Shown here in pieces: positions 18,293-26,288 of a DNA stretch of 64,000 bases (its first letter is position 1; the number at the start of each line of letters is the position of its first letter). The stretch comes from Pararhodobacter aggregans (lineage in GTDB: Bacteria > Pseudomonadota > Alphaproteobacteria > Rhodobacterales > Rhodobacteraceae). A program made the position numbers and the translations under genes. The stretch covers positions 144,814 to 208,813 of the forward strand of contig NZ_QDDR01000010.1 of NCBI RefSeq assembly GCF_003075525.1. Direction: 5' to 3'. The notes under the pieces were generated by a model. That model was not told where the DNA came from and made no database searches. It was given only the letters and a program-made list of their open reading frames with translations.

Positions 18293-18443
18293 TGGTAACT
18301 CCGGGATAAAGGATTTACCGGGATATGGCTTTTGCCGGGCGTTCGGGCCATCGGGCGCGATGCCGCACTGCGGCAACGGGTCGCGCGCGCGCCGTTGTCG
18401 CAACCCGGGCGCTGCGGGCGGGGGGTGAGGCGCGTCAGCGCCG

Positions 18444-18463
18444 AGGGGGGAGGCCCCTCCCCC
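18444..18463. terminator. Putative plsY terminator hairpin
   Basis: GGGGGGAGG / CCTCCCCCC forms a very stable 8-9-bp stem with a tiny loop, 38 bases beyond the plsY stop (minus strand). There is no clear U-tract, so its action as an intrinsic terminator is uncertain. Confidence 0.45.
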
Positions 18464-18500
18464 CTGCGCGGCCGCGGAACGCGCCGCGCCCTGCGACCCC

Positions 18501-19109
18501 TCAGCGCTTGCCGACGCGGGGTTCGGTGCCGGCCATCAGCCGGCCGATATTGGCGGCGTGGCGGAACCAGACCAGCGCCGCCAGCAGCAGCGCCAGCACG
18601 ATCATGCTGGCCGGTCCCAGAACCCACAGCCAGACCGCCGCCGATGCCGTGGCGATCAGCGCCGAAGCCGAGGAGATGCGCAGCAGCGCGAAAGCCGCGG
18701 CCCAGGTGGCGCAGCAGGCCAGGCCCACCGGCCAGGCCAGCGCCAGCATTGTGCCGAGGAACGTCGCCACCCCCTTGCCGCCCCTGAAGCCCAGCCAGAC
18801 CGGGAACAAATGCCCCAGGAACGAGGCCAGCGCCGCCAGCTGCGCCGCATCGGCCCCGGCGACGGCGCGGGCGATCAGCACCGCCACGCCCCCCTTGCCC
18901 GCGTCCAGCAGCAGCGTTGCCGCCGCCGCGCCCTTGTTGCCGGTCCGCAGCACATTGGTCGCGCCGATATTGCCCGAGCCGATCTTGCGCACATCGCCCA
19001 GCCCCAGCGCCCTTGTGATGACCACGCCGAAGGGGATGGAGCCCAAGAGATAGGCGCCGATGCCGATCAGGGCCAGCGCCAGGGGCGCGGTGGTGATCTC
19101 TGGCAGCAT
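18501..19109 (-). CDS. plsY: Glycerol-3-phosphate acyltransferase PlsY
   Basis: A 202-residue membrane enzyme that moves an acyl group from acyl-phosphate to glycerol 3-phosphate, the first step of phospholipid synthesis. Five hydrophobic helices and the PlsY motifs GSIPFG (about 23-28), IGSGNIGATNVLRT (about 42-55), and FRGGKGVATFLG (about 104-115) are visible. It overlaps the upstream dihydroorotase stop by one base (TGATG), so the two are translationally coupled, a pairing common in Rhodobacteraceae. Confidence 0.96.
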   Translation of the reverse strand: MLPEITTAPLALALIGIGAYLLGSIPFGVVITRALGLGDVRKIGSGNIGATNVLRTGNKGAAAATLLLDAGKGGVAVLIARAVAGADAAQLAALASFLGHLFPVWLGFRGGKGVATFLGTMLALAWPVGLACCATWAAAFALLRISSASALIATASAAVWLWVLGPASMIVLALLLAALVWFRHAANIGRLMAGTEPRVGKR

Positions 19110-20386
19110 CAGGCGGCCTCGCGCTGATAGACCGGCGCACCGGCGACATAGGTGGCAAGGACCTTACCCTGCAGCCTCGCGCCGTCAAAGGGCGAGTTCT
19201 TGGATTTCGAGCGCAGCGTGAAACGGTCCAGCACGAAGGGCGCATCCGCGTCGAAGAGCACGAGGTCGGCGGGGGCGCCCGCCCCCAGCCGCCCGGCGGG
19301 CAGGCCCAGCCGTTTCGCCGGGTTGAGGCTGAGCGCGCGCCAGAGCTGCGGCAGCGTCAGGTGGCCGTTGTGGTAAAGCCGCAGCGCCGCGGGCAGCAGC
19401 GTTTCCAGCCCGACGGCGCCGGGCGCGGCCTCTTCATAGGGCAGGCGTTTCGATTCCTCGTCCTGCGGCGTGTGCATGGAGCCGATCACGTCGATCAGGC
19501 CCGAGGCCACGGCCTCGATCACCGCCAGCCGGTCGTCCTCGGACCTGAGCGGCGGGGTCAGCTTGAAGAAGGTGCGGTAATCGCCGACGTCGAAATCGTT
19601 CAGCGTCAGGTGGTGGATCGACACGCCCGCCGTCACGTCGAGCCCGTTCTTCTTGGCCCGCTCCAGCGCCGGCAGGGTGCGGGCGCAGGTGATCTGGTCG
19701 GCGTGATAGCGCGCGCCGGTCATCTCGATCAGCGCCATGTCGCGGTCAAAGCCCATCCGTTCGGCCATGGGCGAGACGCCGGGCAGGCCCCTGAGCGAGG
19801 CGAATTTGCCCGAGGTGACGGCGGCCCCGGCGGACAATCCCGGGTCCTGCGGGTGGCCCACGACCAGCGCATTCAGCGACCTTGCATAGGTCAGGCAGCG
19901 CGACAGCACCTTGGTATCGCGCGTCACCTTTTCGCCATCGGTGAAGGCCACGGCGCCCGCGTCCAGCAGAAAGCCGATCTCGGCCATCTCGCGCCCCTCG
20001 CGGCCGCGGGTCAGGGCGGCCATGTGGCGGACGTTGACCAGCGCCTCGACCCCGGCGCGGCGGGCAAGGAAATCCAACGCCTCGGGCGTGTCGGTGACGG
20101 GTGTGGTGTCGGGGCGGGTGATGAAGGTGGTGACGCCGCCCGCGGCCGCGGCCAGCCCCGCCGAGCGGTAGCTTTCCTTGTGCCGCGCGCCGGGTTCGCC
20201 GACATGGACGCCCCAGTCGACGATCCCCGGGGCGAGGCATTTGCCGCGCGCATCCAGGCGGGTCGCGCCTGCGGGGGCGGGCTGGTTCAGGGCGGCGATC
20301 TTGCCGTCGATGACGGTGAGACTGCCCTGGGCATCGGTCCCGGCCTCGGGGTCGATCAGCCGTGCGTTGTCAAAGTGAAGGATCAT
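19109..20386 (-). CDS. pyrC: Dihydroorotase-family protein, probably non-catalytic (PyrC'-like)
   Basis: A 425-residue amidohydrolase-fold protein with the class I dihydroorotase layout. The metal pair HxH is DWGVH (57-61), so the first His is Gly59. The catalytic TDHAP motif reads SMHTP (303-307), with Met in place of Asp. Other parts (HPQD at 178-181, IHHL at 257-260, NPAKRLGL at 355-362) are kept. Loss of a metal ligand and of the general base suggests a structural PyrC' that holds the aspartate carbamoyltransferase dodecamer, as known in Pseudomonas. PyrB is encoded 22.6 kb away, not adjacent. It could alternatively retain another hydrolase activity. Confidence 0.85.
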   Translation of the reverse strand: MILHFDNARLIDPEAGTDAQGSLTVIDGKIAALNQPAPAGATRLDARGKCLAPGIVDWGVHVGEPGARHKESYRSAGLAAAAGGVTTFITRPDTTPVTDTPEALDFLARRAGVEALVNVRHMAALTRGREGREMAEIGFLLDAGAVAFTDGEKVTRDTKVLSRCLTYARSLNALVVGHPQDPGLSAGAAVTSGKFASLRGLPGVSPMAERMGFDRDMALIEMTGARYHADQITCARTLPALERAKKNGLDVTAGVSIHHLTLNDFDVGDYRTFFKLTPPLRSEDDRLAVIEAVASGLIDVIGSMHTPQDEESKRLPYEEAAPGAVGLETLLPAALRLYHNGHLTLPQLWRALSLNPAKRLGLPAGRLGAGAPADLVLFDADAPFVLDRFTLRSKSKNSPFDGARLQGKVLATYVAGAPVYQREAA

Positions 20387-20472
20387 GCGCCCCGCCTCGG
20401 TTCCGCCCCGGCACGGGGCCCGGGCGGCTTATAGCGCCGGACGGCGGGCGGCGCTACCGGGGTTGTGCGGCC

Positions 20473-21024
20473 TCAGGGGCTTGGCGGACCGGCCCCCTGC
20501 CCGGTGCGCCGGGCGACAAGGCCCCGGATCATCCGCGCCGCGCCATGGGCATCCGCCAGCCCGGTCAGCCGCAGCGACTGCATGCCCTGCCCGTCAAGCC
20601 GCAGCCGGGCCGGGGCGACGGCGATGCGCCCGATCTCGGCCAGCGGCAGGCTGGCGCCCAGATCGGTGACGACGCGGCGGTCGGTGACGATCCAGCGGCT
20701 GCCCGCTGCCTGCGCCAGATGGGCCAGCCAAGCCAGCAGGAACGGCGCGAGGAACAGATAGGCCACCGCGGGCCCGGCGCCGAAGACCAGCTGTTCGGCC
20801 AGCGCCGCGGCCATGGTCACGGCCAGAAGAAACAGGGCCAGAATGCCCAGCACCCGGGGATCGGGGCGGATCTCGGTGAGGATCCGCTCCCCGGGGGCGA
20901 GGCTCAGCGCCGGTCGTCGGATGAGGAAGGCCTGCCGCACCGGCGCGAGGCCGGGCAGGCGCCACAGCAGCGCCAGCGCCAGCGGGACAAGGATCAGGAT
21001 CTCGGCGGAGACAGAGGCGTTCAT
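20473..21024 (-). CDS. PH-domain membrane protein (paralog A)
   Basis: A 183-residue protein with an N-terminal helix (7-22), the GERILTEIRPDPRV segment typical of bacterial PH-domain (bPH_2/YdbS-like) proteins, two central helices (about 58-75 and 86-105), and a short PH-like beta region beginning SRWIVTDRRVVTDLG. The function is unknown. It shares the E-K/R-I-L-(A/T)-E-I-R-P-D and W-V-L/I-V-T-D-R-R-V motifs with the next gene, so they are paralogs. 74 bp separate the two. Confidence 0.7.
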   Translation of the reverse strand: MNASVSAEILILVPLALALLWRLPGLAPVRQAFLIRRPALSLAPGERILTEIRPDPRVLGILALFLLAVTMAAALAEQLVFGAGPAVAYLFLAPFLLAWLAHLAQAAGSRWIVTDRRVVTDLGASLPLAEIGRIAVAPARLRLDGQGMQSLRLTGLADAHGAARMIRGLVARRTGQGAGPPSP

Positions 21025-21098
21025 CGGACAAACCCTTTGCGTCAGCGCAAAGGGTGGCCCGACTCCCGTTAGCGGCCAGTAAACCGTTCGTGCGCGGC

Positions 21099-21548
21099 CT
21101 AATCTGCGCGGCGTTTCGCCCGCCGCTCGCGCGCCTGCAGGATTTTCGCCACCAGCCCGGCGCCGTCTGCCACATGCTTGAGCAGATGCTTGTCGCCCGA
21201 GCGGGTGATGAGCTGCACATCGCCCAGCAGCGTGCGGACGGTTTCCAGCTCCAGAAGCGGCACGCTGCGCTGACCCGGCAGGATCACCCGCCGGTCGGTC
21301 AGCACCCAGCGCAGCCCCAGCGTTTCCGACGAGAGATAGAGGGCGCGCACCCCCACGGCGAGGATCGCGCCCAGCGAGCCGATGGCCGGATAGGGCGTGC
21401 CGGTGGCCCAGAGGACCAGCCCGGCCAGCGCCATCAGCCCCACGGCCATCACCCCATGGTCGCGCCAGTAGCGGCCGCGGTCGGGGCGGATCTCGGCCAG
21501 GATCTTTTCGCCCGGCTCAAGCAGGGGATGGTCGGCGGTGGCGGTCAT
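21099..21548 (-). CDS. PH-domain membrane protein (paralog B)
   Basis: A 149-residue protein with the motif GEKILAEIRPDRGR (13-26), two membrane helices (about 34-50 and 55-72), then a compact bacterial PH-like region starting LRWVLTDRRVILPGQRSVPLLEL. The start ATG is at the conserved N-terminus MTATADHPLLEPGEK. It lies upstream of paralog A and 49 bp downstream of hflC in the same direction. A link with HflKC is only positional. Confidence 0.72.
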   Translation of the reverse strand: MTATADHPLLEPGEKILAEIRPDRGRYWRDHGVMAVGLMALAGLVLWATGTPYPAIGSLGAILAVGVRALYLSSETLGLRWVLTDRRVILPGQRSVPLLELETVRTLLGDVQLITRSGDKHLLKHVADGAGLVAKILQARERRAKRRAD

Positions 21549-21597
21549 GGCAGGGTCCCGAAAAGGCCGCGCCCCCGGTGAGGGGGGCGCGGGAAGG

Positions 21598-22614
21598 TCA
21601 GTTGCCGGCGGCGGGCGCCGGTTCTTCGGCGGGTGCCTCGGCCGGTGCTTCCGCCGGGGCCGGGGCCGGTTCCGGCTCGGCCGGGGCCGCAGCGGCGGCA
21701 TCGGCGCGGGCCTGATCCTCGGCCGCCTGGTCGGCGGCGGCGGTGCCCGACGGGTCGATCTGCCGCAGGAAGCGGAAGAAGTCGCTGTCCGGGCTCAGCA
21801 CCATGCTGGTGTTCGCCCCGGTCAGCGCCCGTTCGTAGGAGGTGAGCGAGCGCGAGAAGGCGAAGAACTCGGGATCCTGACCGAAGGCTTCGGCATAGAT
21901 CCGGTTGCGCTGCGCATCGGCTTCACCGCGGACGATCTCGCTGTCGCGGCGGGCCGAGGAGACGAGTTCCACCACCGTCCGGTCGGCCTGGGCACGAACC
22001 CGCTGCGCGGCCTCGTTCCCGCGGGCGATCTCGTCCGCGGCCTCGCGTTCCCGTTCCGCGCGCATCCGCGCATAGGTGGCGGCGAGGTTCTGCTCGGGCA
22101 GGTCGGTGCGGGTCAGCCGCACGTCGATGACGTCGACGCCCAGCGAAAGCGCCTCGCGCCGCGACACGTCGCGGATCTGGTTCATCAGCCCGGTCCGGTC
22201 CTCGGAGAGCACGGCGTTCGAGGGCACCGAACCCAGCACCTGACGGATGGCGGCGTTCAGGATCCGCTCGATGCGGACCTGGGCGGCGCGGACGCCTTCG
22301 GTGCCGACGGCCTGCCGGAACTGCTGCACATCCGAGATGCGCCAGCGCAGGAAGGCATCGACCACCAGACGGCGGTCATCGGCCGGGGTGACTTCCAGAG
22401 GCTGCGACTGCAGGCCGAGGATGCGCGAATCGTAGCGCACCACCTGGTCGAAGAAGGGCAGCCGGAAATAGAGACCCGGATCGGTGCGGATCTGCTCGAC
22501 CTGGCCGAAGCGCAGGACCAGCACGTTTTCGCGCTCATCAACGATGAACATGGCCGACAGCGCGATGGCGGCGGCGATGATCGCGGCGGGGATCAGAAGC
22601 GTGAGCCGTTTCAT
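21598..22614 (-). CDS. hflC: HflC protease-modulator subunit (SPFH family)
   Basis: A 338-residue inner-membrane SPFH protein: one N-terminal helix (6-25), an SPFH domain (about 25-210), a coiled coil rich in Arg/Glu, and a C-terminal Ala/Pro/Glu tail. With HflK it forms a large periplasmic cage that surrounds FtsH and modulates membrane-protein degradation. Typical strings are VDERENVLVLRFGQV and the KDPEFFAF-like QDPEFFAFSRSL. The low-complexity tail (about 300-338) is longer than in E. coli. Its start overlaps the hflK stop. Confidence 0.95.
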   Translation of the reverse strand: MKRLTLLIPAAIIAAAIALSAMFIVDERENVLVLRFGQVEQIRTDPGLYFRLPFFDQVVRYDSRILGLQSQPLEVTPADDRRLVVDAFLRWRISDVQQFRQAVGTEGVRAAQVRIERILNAAIRQVLGSVPSNAVLSEDRTGLMNQIRDVSRREALSLGVDVIDVRLTRTDLPEQNLAATYARMRAEREREAADEIARGNEAAQRVRAQADRTVVELVSSARRDSEIVRGEADAQRNRIYAEAFGQDPEFFAFSRSLTSYERALTGANTSMVLSPDSDFFRFLRQIDPSGTAAADQAAEDQARADAAAAAPAEPEPAPAPAEAPAEAPAEEPAPAAGN

Positions 22615-23798
22615 CAGTTGCTCCCCTGGCTGGTCTGGCCGCTGCGCGGCGTGCTTCCGGCAGGTTCGCGCCGCAGGCTGTCAAGCGGCAGATAGGGCAC
22701 GACGCCCGAGCCGCCCTCGCCCGTCACGTTGTCGAGGATGGTCAGATCCATCCCGCCCAGCACGCGTTCCATGGTTTCGAGATACATGCGCTCGCGGGTG
22801 ACCTCGGGGGCGTTGCGGTATTCGTTCCAGACGGCGAGGAAGCGGCTGGCCTCACCCTCGGCGTTATTCACCACCTCGGCGCGGTAGGCCTCGGCCTCTT
22901 CCAGCACCTGCGCGGCTTCACCGCGGGCCCCGGCGAGAACGCGGTTGGCATAGGCATCGGCCTGGCGTTCCAGACGATCCCGTTCCTGCCGCGCGGCCTG
23001 CACTTCGCGGAAGCTGTCGATCACCTCGCGCGGGGGGTCGGCGCGGTCGAAGTTGATCCGGATGACCTGGATCCCCGAGGCGTAATCGTCGAGGATCTCC
23101 TGCACCGCGGTCCTCAGTTCGGCGGCGATCGCCTCGCGGTCGCGGTTGAGGATGGGCGAGAGTTCCGAGCGCGCGATGATGTCGCGCATCGCCGATTCCG
23201 CCGCCGCCCGCACCGTGTTGGTGGGATCGGCCAGGTTGAACAGGAAATCGGACGGATTGGTCACGTTCCAGACGACCTGGAATTCGATGTCCACCACCGC
23301 CTCGTCGCGGGTCAGCATCAGGCCCGAATCCAGCGCCGAGCGGCCGGTGCCGACCTCGGTGATGCGTTCGGTCGTGGTCTGCACGATCTCGGCCTGGATG
23401 ATCGGCCAGGGGGCGAAGTTCAGACCGGGGCTGCCGGTGCTGGATTCCTGCCCGAAGAGCAGCTCGACCGAGCGTTCTTCCGGCCGCACCTGATAGACCG
23501 AGGCATAGACCCAGAGCGCCCCCAGCGCCAGCAGGCCGAAGATGACGCCCCGCCCGGTGATTCCCGGACCCGAACCGCCACGGCCCGATCCGCCGGTGCC
23601 ACCGCCATTGCCGCGGCCGCCGAAGATCACCTTCAGCTGCTGCTGGCCCTTCTTGACGATATCCTCGATTTCAGGGAGCGGGGGCCGCTCGGGACCGTTG
23701 TTGTTGCCGCCGCCGTTGCCGCCGGGGCGATTGCCGCCCCCACCCGAGTTGCCGCGGTTACCACCGCCGCCCCACGGGCCTCCACTGTTGCCTGACAT
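22614..23798 (-). CDS. hflK: HflK protease-modulator subunit (SPFH family)
   Basis: A 394-residue partner of HflC. A Gly/Asn-rich N-terminus (1-90) is followed by one membrane helix (about 92-108) and an SPFH domain (YQVRPEERSVELLFGQ onward). The start MSGNSGGPWGGGG was chosen because AAGGAGA sits four bases upstream; an ATG 27 bases earlier is weaker. It is the first gene of hflK-hflC. Confidence 0.95.
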   Translation of the reverse strand: MSGNSGGPWGGGGNRGNSGGGGNRPGGNGGGNNNGPERPPLPEIEDIVKKGQQQLKVIFGGRGNGGGTGGSGRGGSGPGITGRGVIFGLLALGALWVYASVYQVRPEERSVELLFGQESSTGSPGLNFAPWPIIQAEIVQTTTERITEVGTGRSALDSGLMLTRDEAVVDIEFQVVWNVTNPSDFLFNLADPTNTVRAAAESAMRDIIARSELSPILNRDREAIAAELRTAVQEILDDYASGIQVIRINFDRADPPREVIDSFREVQAARQERDRLERQADAYANRVLAGARGEAAQVLEEAEAYRAEVVNNAEGEASRFLAVWNEYRNAPEVTRERMYLETMERVLGGMDLTILDNVTGEGGSGVVPYLPLDSLRREPAGSTPRSGQTSQGSN

Positions 23799-23927
23799 GG
23801 CCTCTCCTTGGTTCAGGTCTGTCATCTCTCGCGTATCATGCCCTCAATTGGGCACGTTCGGCGGGGATTCAAGCCAAATCCGCCGCCGCCCTGCCCGTCT
23901 GACGGGCATTTTAACCGAAGCGCGCCC

Positions 23928-25286
23928 TCAGCGGGTGGGCTTCTTCATCAGCACCAGTTCCTCGCTCATCGTCGGATGCACCGCGATCGTGGCGTCGAAA
24001 TCGTCCTTGGTGGCGCCCATCTTCACCGCGACCCCGGCGATCTGGATCAATTCGCCCGCCCCGGGTGCGACGATATGACAGCCCAGCACGCGACGGCTGT
24101 CACGGTCCACGACCAGCTTGAACAGCGCCTTGGTCTCGGCGCCGATGAACGAGGTCTGCATCGGGCGGAAGCTGGCGATATAGACCTCGACCGCGTGATC
24201 CTTGCGCGCCTCTGCCTCGGTCAGGCCGACGCTGCCGGCCTCGGGCCGGGTGAAGACCGCCGAGGGGACGTTGCTGTGATCGACCTTGACCGGCTTGCCG
24301 CCGAAGACGGTATCGGCAAAGGCATGCCCCTCGCGGATCGCCACCGGGGTCAGCTGGATACGGTTCGTGACATCGCCCACGGCAAAGATCGAGGGGACAT
24401 TGGTCTGGCTGTAATCATCGACGATCACCTCGCCGCCCTCGCCCAGCGCCACGCCCGCCGTCTCCAGCCCCAGCCCGGCGGTGTTGGGCGTGCGGCCGGT
24501 GGCGAAGAGCACCGCCTCGAACTCGCGGGTCCGGCCCTGGGTGTCGGTGGCGCGGAACCGGCCGTCCTCCAGCCGCTCCAGCGCGGTGAGGTCGGTGTTG
24601 ACCTCCAGCCCGATGCCCTGCCCGACCAGAGCCGCCGCCACATGCTCCTGCAGATCCTCGTCGAAGCCGCGCAGCACCTGGCGGCCGCGGTACATCAGCG
24701 TGACCTGCGATCCCAGCCCCTGGAAGATCCCCGCCATCTCGCAGGCGATGAAGCCGCCGCCCAGCACCAGGATGGAGGCGGGCAGCCGGTCCGACAGGAA
24801 CACCTCGTTCGAGGTCCAGGCGCCCGCGTCGCGGAAGGCCTCGGGCACGAAGGGCGTGCCGCCGGTGGCAATGAGAATATGCTTCACCGCCAGTGTGCGG
24901 CCATCGGCCAGCGTCACCTCATGCGCGCCCGACACCGTGGCGCGCTGGTGGAAGATCGTCACCCCGGCGCTTTCGGCGTTGCGGGTATAGATGGATTCGA
25001 GCCGGTTCAGTTCCGCATCCAGCCGGTGGCGGAAGGCCATCCAGTCGAAACGCCCCTTCTCGACCTGCCAGCCATAGGCCGCGCCCTCGTCCATCGCGGC
25101 ACCGTGGCCGGCGGCAAAGACCATCAGCTTCTTCGGCACGCAGCCGCGGATCACGCAGGTGCCGCCCATGCGGTATTCCTCGGCCATGGCGACCTTGGCG
25201 CCGTAGTCGCTGGAGGCGATCCGCGCCGCGCGCACCCCGCCCGAGCCGCCACCGATGACAAAGAGGTCGTAGTCGAAATCGGGCAT
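23928..25286 (-). CDS. gor: Glutathione-disulfide reductase
   Basis: A 452-residue flavoprotein using NADPH to reduce oxidised glutathione. It has the FAD motif VIGGGSGGVRAA (about 9-20), the redox-active disulfide GGTCVIRGCVPKK (about 40-52), an NADPH GGGFIACEMAG motif (about 175), and the C-terminal catalytic HPTMSEELV. The CVIRGC spacing is the alphaproteobacterial type. Of two adjacent ATGs, the second is better spaced from GGAGA. It pairs logically with gshA at 61.7 kb. Confidence 0.95.
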   Translation of the reverse strand: MPDFDYDLFVIGGGSGGVRAARIASSDYGAKVAMAEEYRMGGTCVIRGCVPKKLMVFAAGHGAAMDEGAAYGWQVEKGRFDWMAFRHRLDAELNRLESIYTRNAESAGVTIFHQRATVSGAHEVTLADGRTLAVKHILIATGGTPFVPEAFRDAGAWTSNEVFLSDRLPASILVLGGGFIACEMAGIFQGLGSQVTLMYRGRQVLRGFDEDLQEHVAAALVGQGIGLEVNTDLTALERLEDGRFRATDTQGRTREFEAVLFATGRTPNTAGLGLETAGVALGEGGEVIVDDYSQTNVPSIFAVGDVTNRIQLTPVAIREGHAFADTVFGGKPVKVDHSNVPSAVFTRPEAGSVGLTEAEARKDHAVEVYIASFRPMQTSFIGAETKALFKLVVDRDSRRVLGCHIVAPGAGELIQIAGVAVKMGATKDDFDATIAVHPTMSEELVLMKKPTR

Positions 25287-25358
25287 CATTCTCTCCAGGC
25301 GGCCGTGTCCCGTCTAGGTAATCGGCCACCCGGCCGAGGACAAGCGCCGCCTGCCTGC

Positions 25359-25391
25359 TTCATTCTGCCCCAAATACGCCCTTCTGGGGCA
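25359..25391 (-). repeat. TTCATTCTGCCCCAAATACGC 3'-end element, copy 1
   Basis: This element includes TGCCCCA (25366-25372) and TGGGGCA (25385-25391), a 7-bp stem around AATACGCCCTTC. It lies 15 bases beyond the rpiA stop, in the spacer before gor. The same TTCATTCTGCC...AAATACGC core recurs at 39694 and 60056, each behind a gene end. Confidence 0.65.
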
Positions 25392-25405
25392 AGGCCGCAG
25401 CCGGC

Positions 25406-26188
25406 TCAGAGGTCCTTGAAGATGTTGTCCGGCTCCTCGAAGACGATCCGCTCATGCTCGACCGTGCCCGAGGCGATGTCGCGCATCTCGACCCGTCCGT
25501 CGCCGTAACCGATCACCACCGCGTCGCAGATGTCGATGAAGAGCCCGTTCTCGACCACGCCCGGCACCTGGTTCAGCGCCAGCGACAATTGCCGCGGGTT
25601 GCCGATCCGGCCCAGCGCCAGATCGAGGATATGGTTGCCCTGATCGGTGACGAAGGGCCGCTCGCCGTTCATCCTGAGCCGGGCCGAGGTGCCCATCACG
25701 TCCATGGCGTTGAGCAATTCCTCGATCAGCATGCGGCTGGCCTGCCAGCCGAAGGGGATCACCTCGACCGGCAGCGGGAAATGGCCCAGCGTCTTCACCT
25801 CTTTCGAGGCATCGGTGATGACCACCATCCTGTCGCTGGCCGTGGCCACGATCTTTTCCATCAGATGCGCGCCGCCGCCGCCCTTGATCAGTGTGAGATC
25901 GGCGTCGAATTCATCGGTGCCGTCGATGGTCAGGTCCAGCCAGCCCGCCTCTTCCAGCGAGACGATCTTCAGCCCGAGTTCCCGCCCCAGATCGCCGGTC
26001 CTGACCGAGGTCGGCACGCAGGTCAGCCTGAGCCCCTCGTCCCGGACCCGTTCGGCCAGCGCGCGGACCATCCAGGCGGCGGTCGATCCGGTGCCGAGGC
26101 CCACTTTCATGCCGTCCTCGACAAGATCGACGGCACGGCGGGCGGCGGCGTATTTGGCGCGGTCGATGGGGGTGAGTTGCACGGGCAT
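25406..26188 (-). CDS. rpiA: Ribose-5-phosphate isomerase A
   Basis: A 260-residue enzyme that interconverts ribose 5-phosphate and ribulose 5-phosphate, linking the pentose pathway to riboflavin and nucleotide synthesis. Conserved strings are LGTGSTAAWMV (about 31-41), DGTDEFDADL (about 86-95), and KGGGGAHLMEKI (about 100-111), which hold the active-site residues. The length is above the 220-residue E. coli protein because of a C-terminal extension usual in this group. It lies downstream of the barrel-protein gene by 100 bp. Confidence 0.96.
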   Translation of the reverse strand: MPVQLTPIDRAKYAAARRAVDLVEDGMKVGLGTGSTAAWMVRALAERVRDEGLRLTCVPTSVRTGDLGRELGLKIVSLEEAGWLDLTIDGTDEFDADLTLIKGGGGAHLMEKIVATASDRMVVITDASKEVKTLGHFPLPVEVIPFGWQASRMLIEELLNAMDVMGTSARLRMNGERPFVTDQGNHILDLALGRIGNPRQLSLALNQVPGVVENGLFIDICDAVVIGYGDGRVEMRDIASGTVEHERIVFEEPDNIFKDL

Positions 26189-26288
26189 GGCGGGCTCCTG
26201 GGCTGGATGGCCGCGTTATAGCATCCCCTCGGCCGGGGCACAGGGGGAAAGCCGCCCCTGCCCCGTCCGGTGCCTGCGTCGCCCCTGC

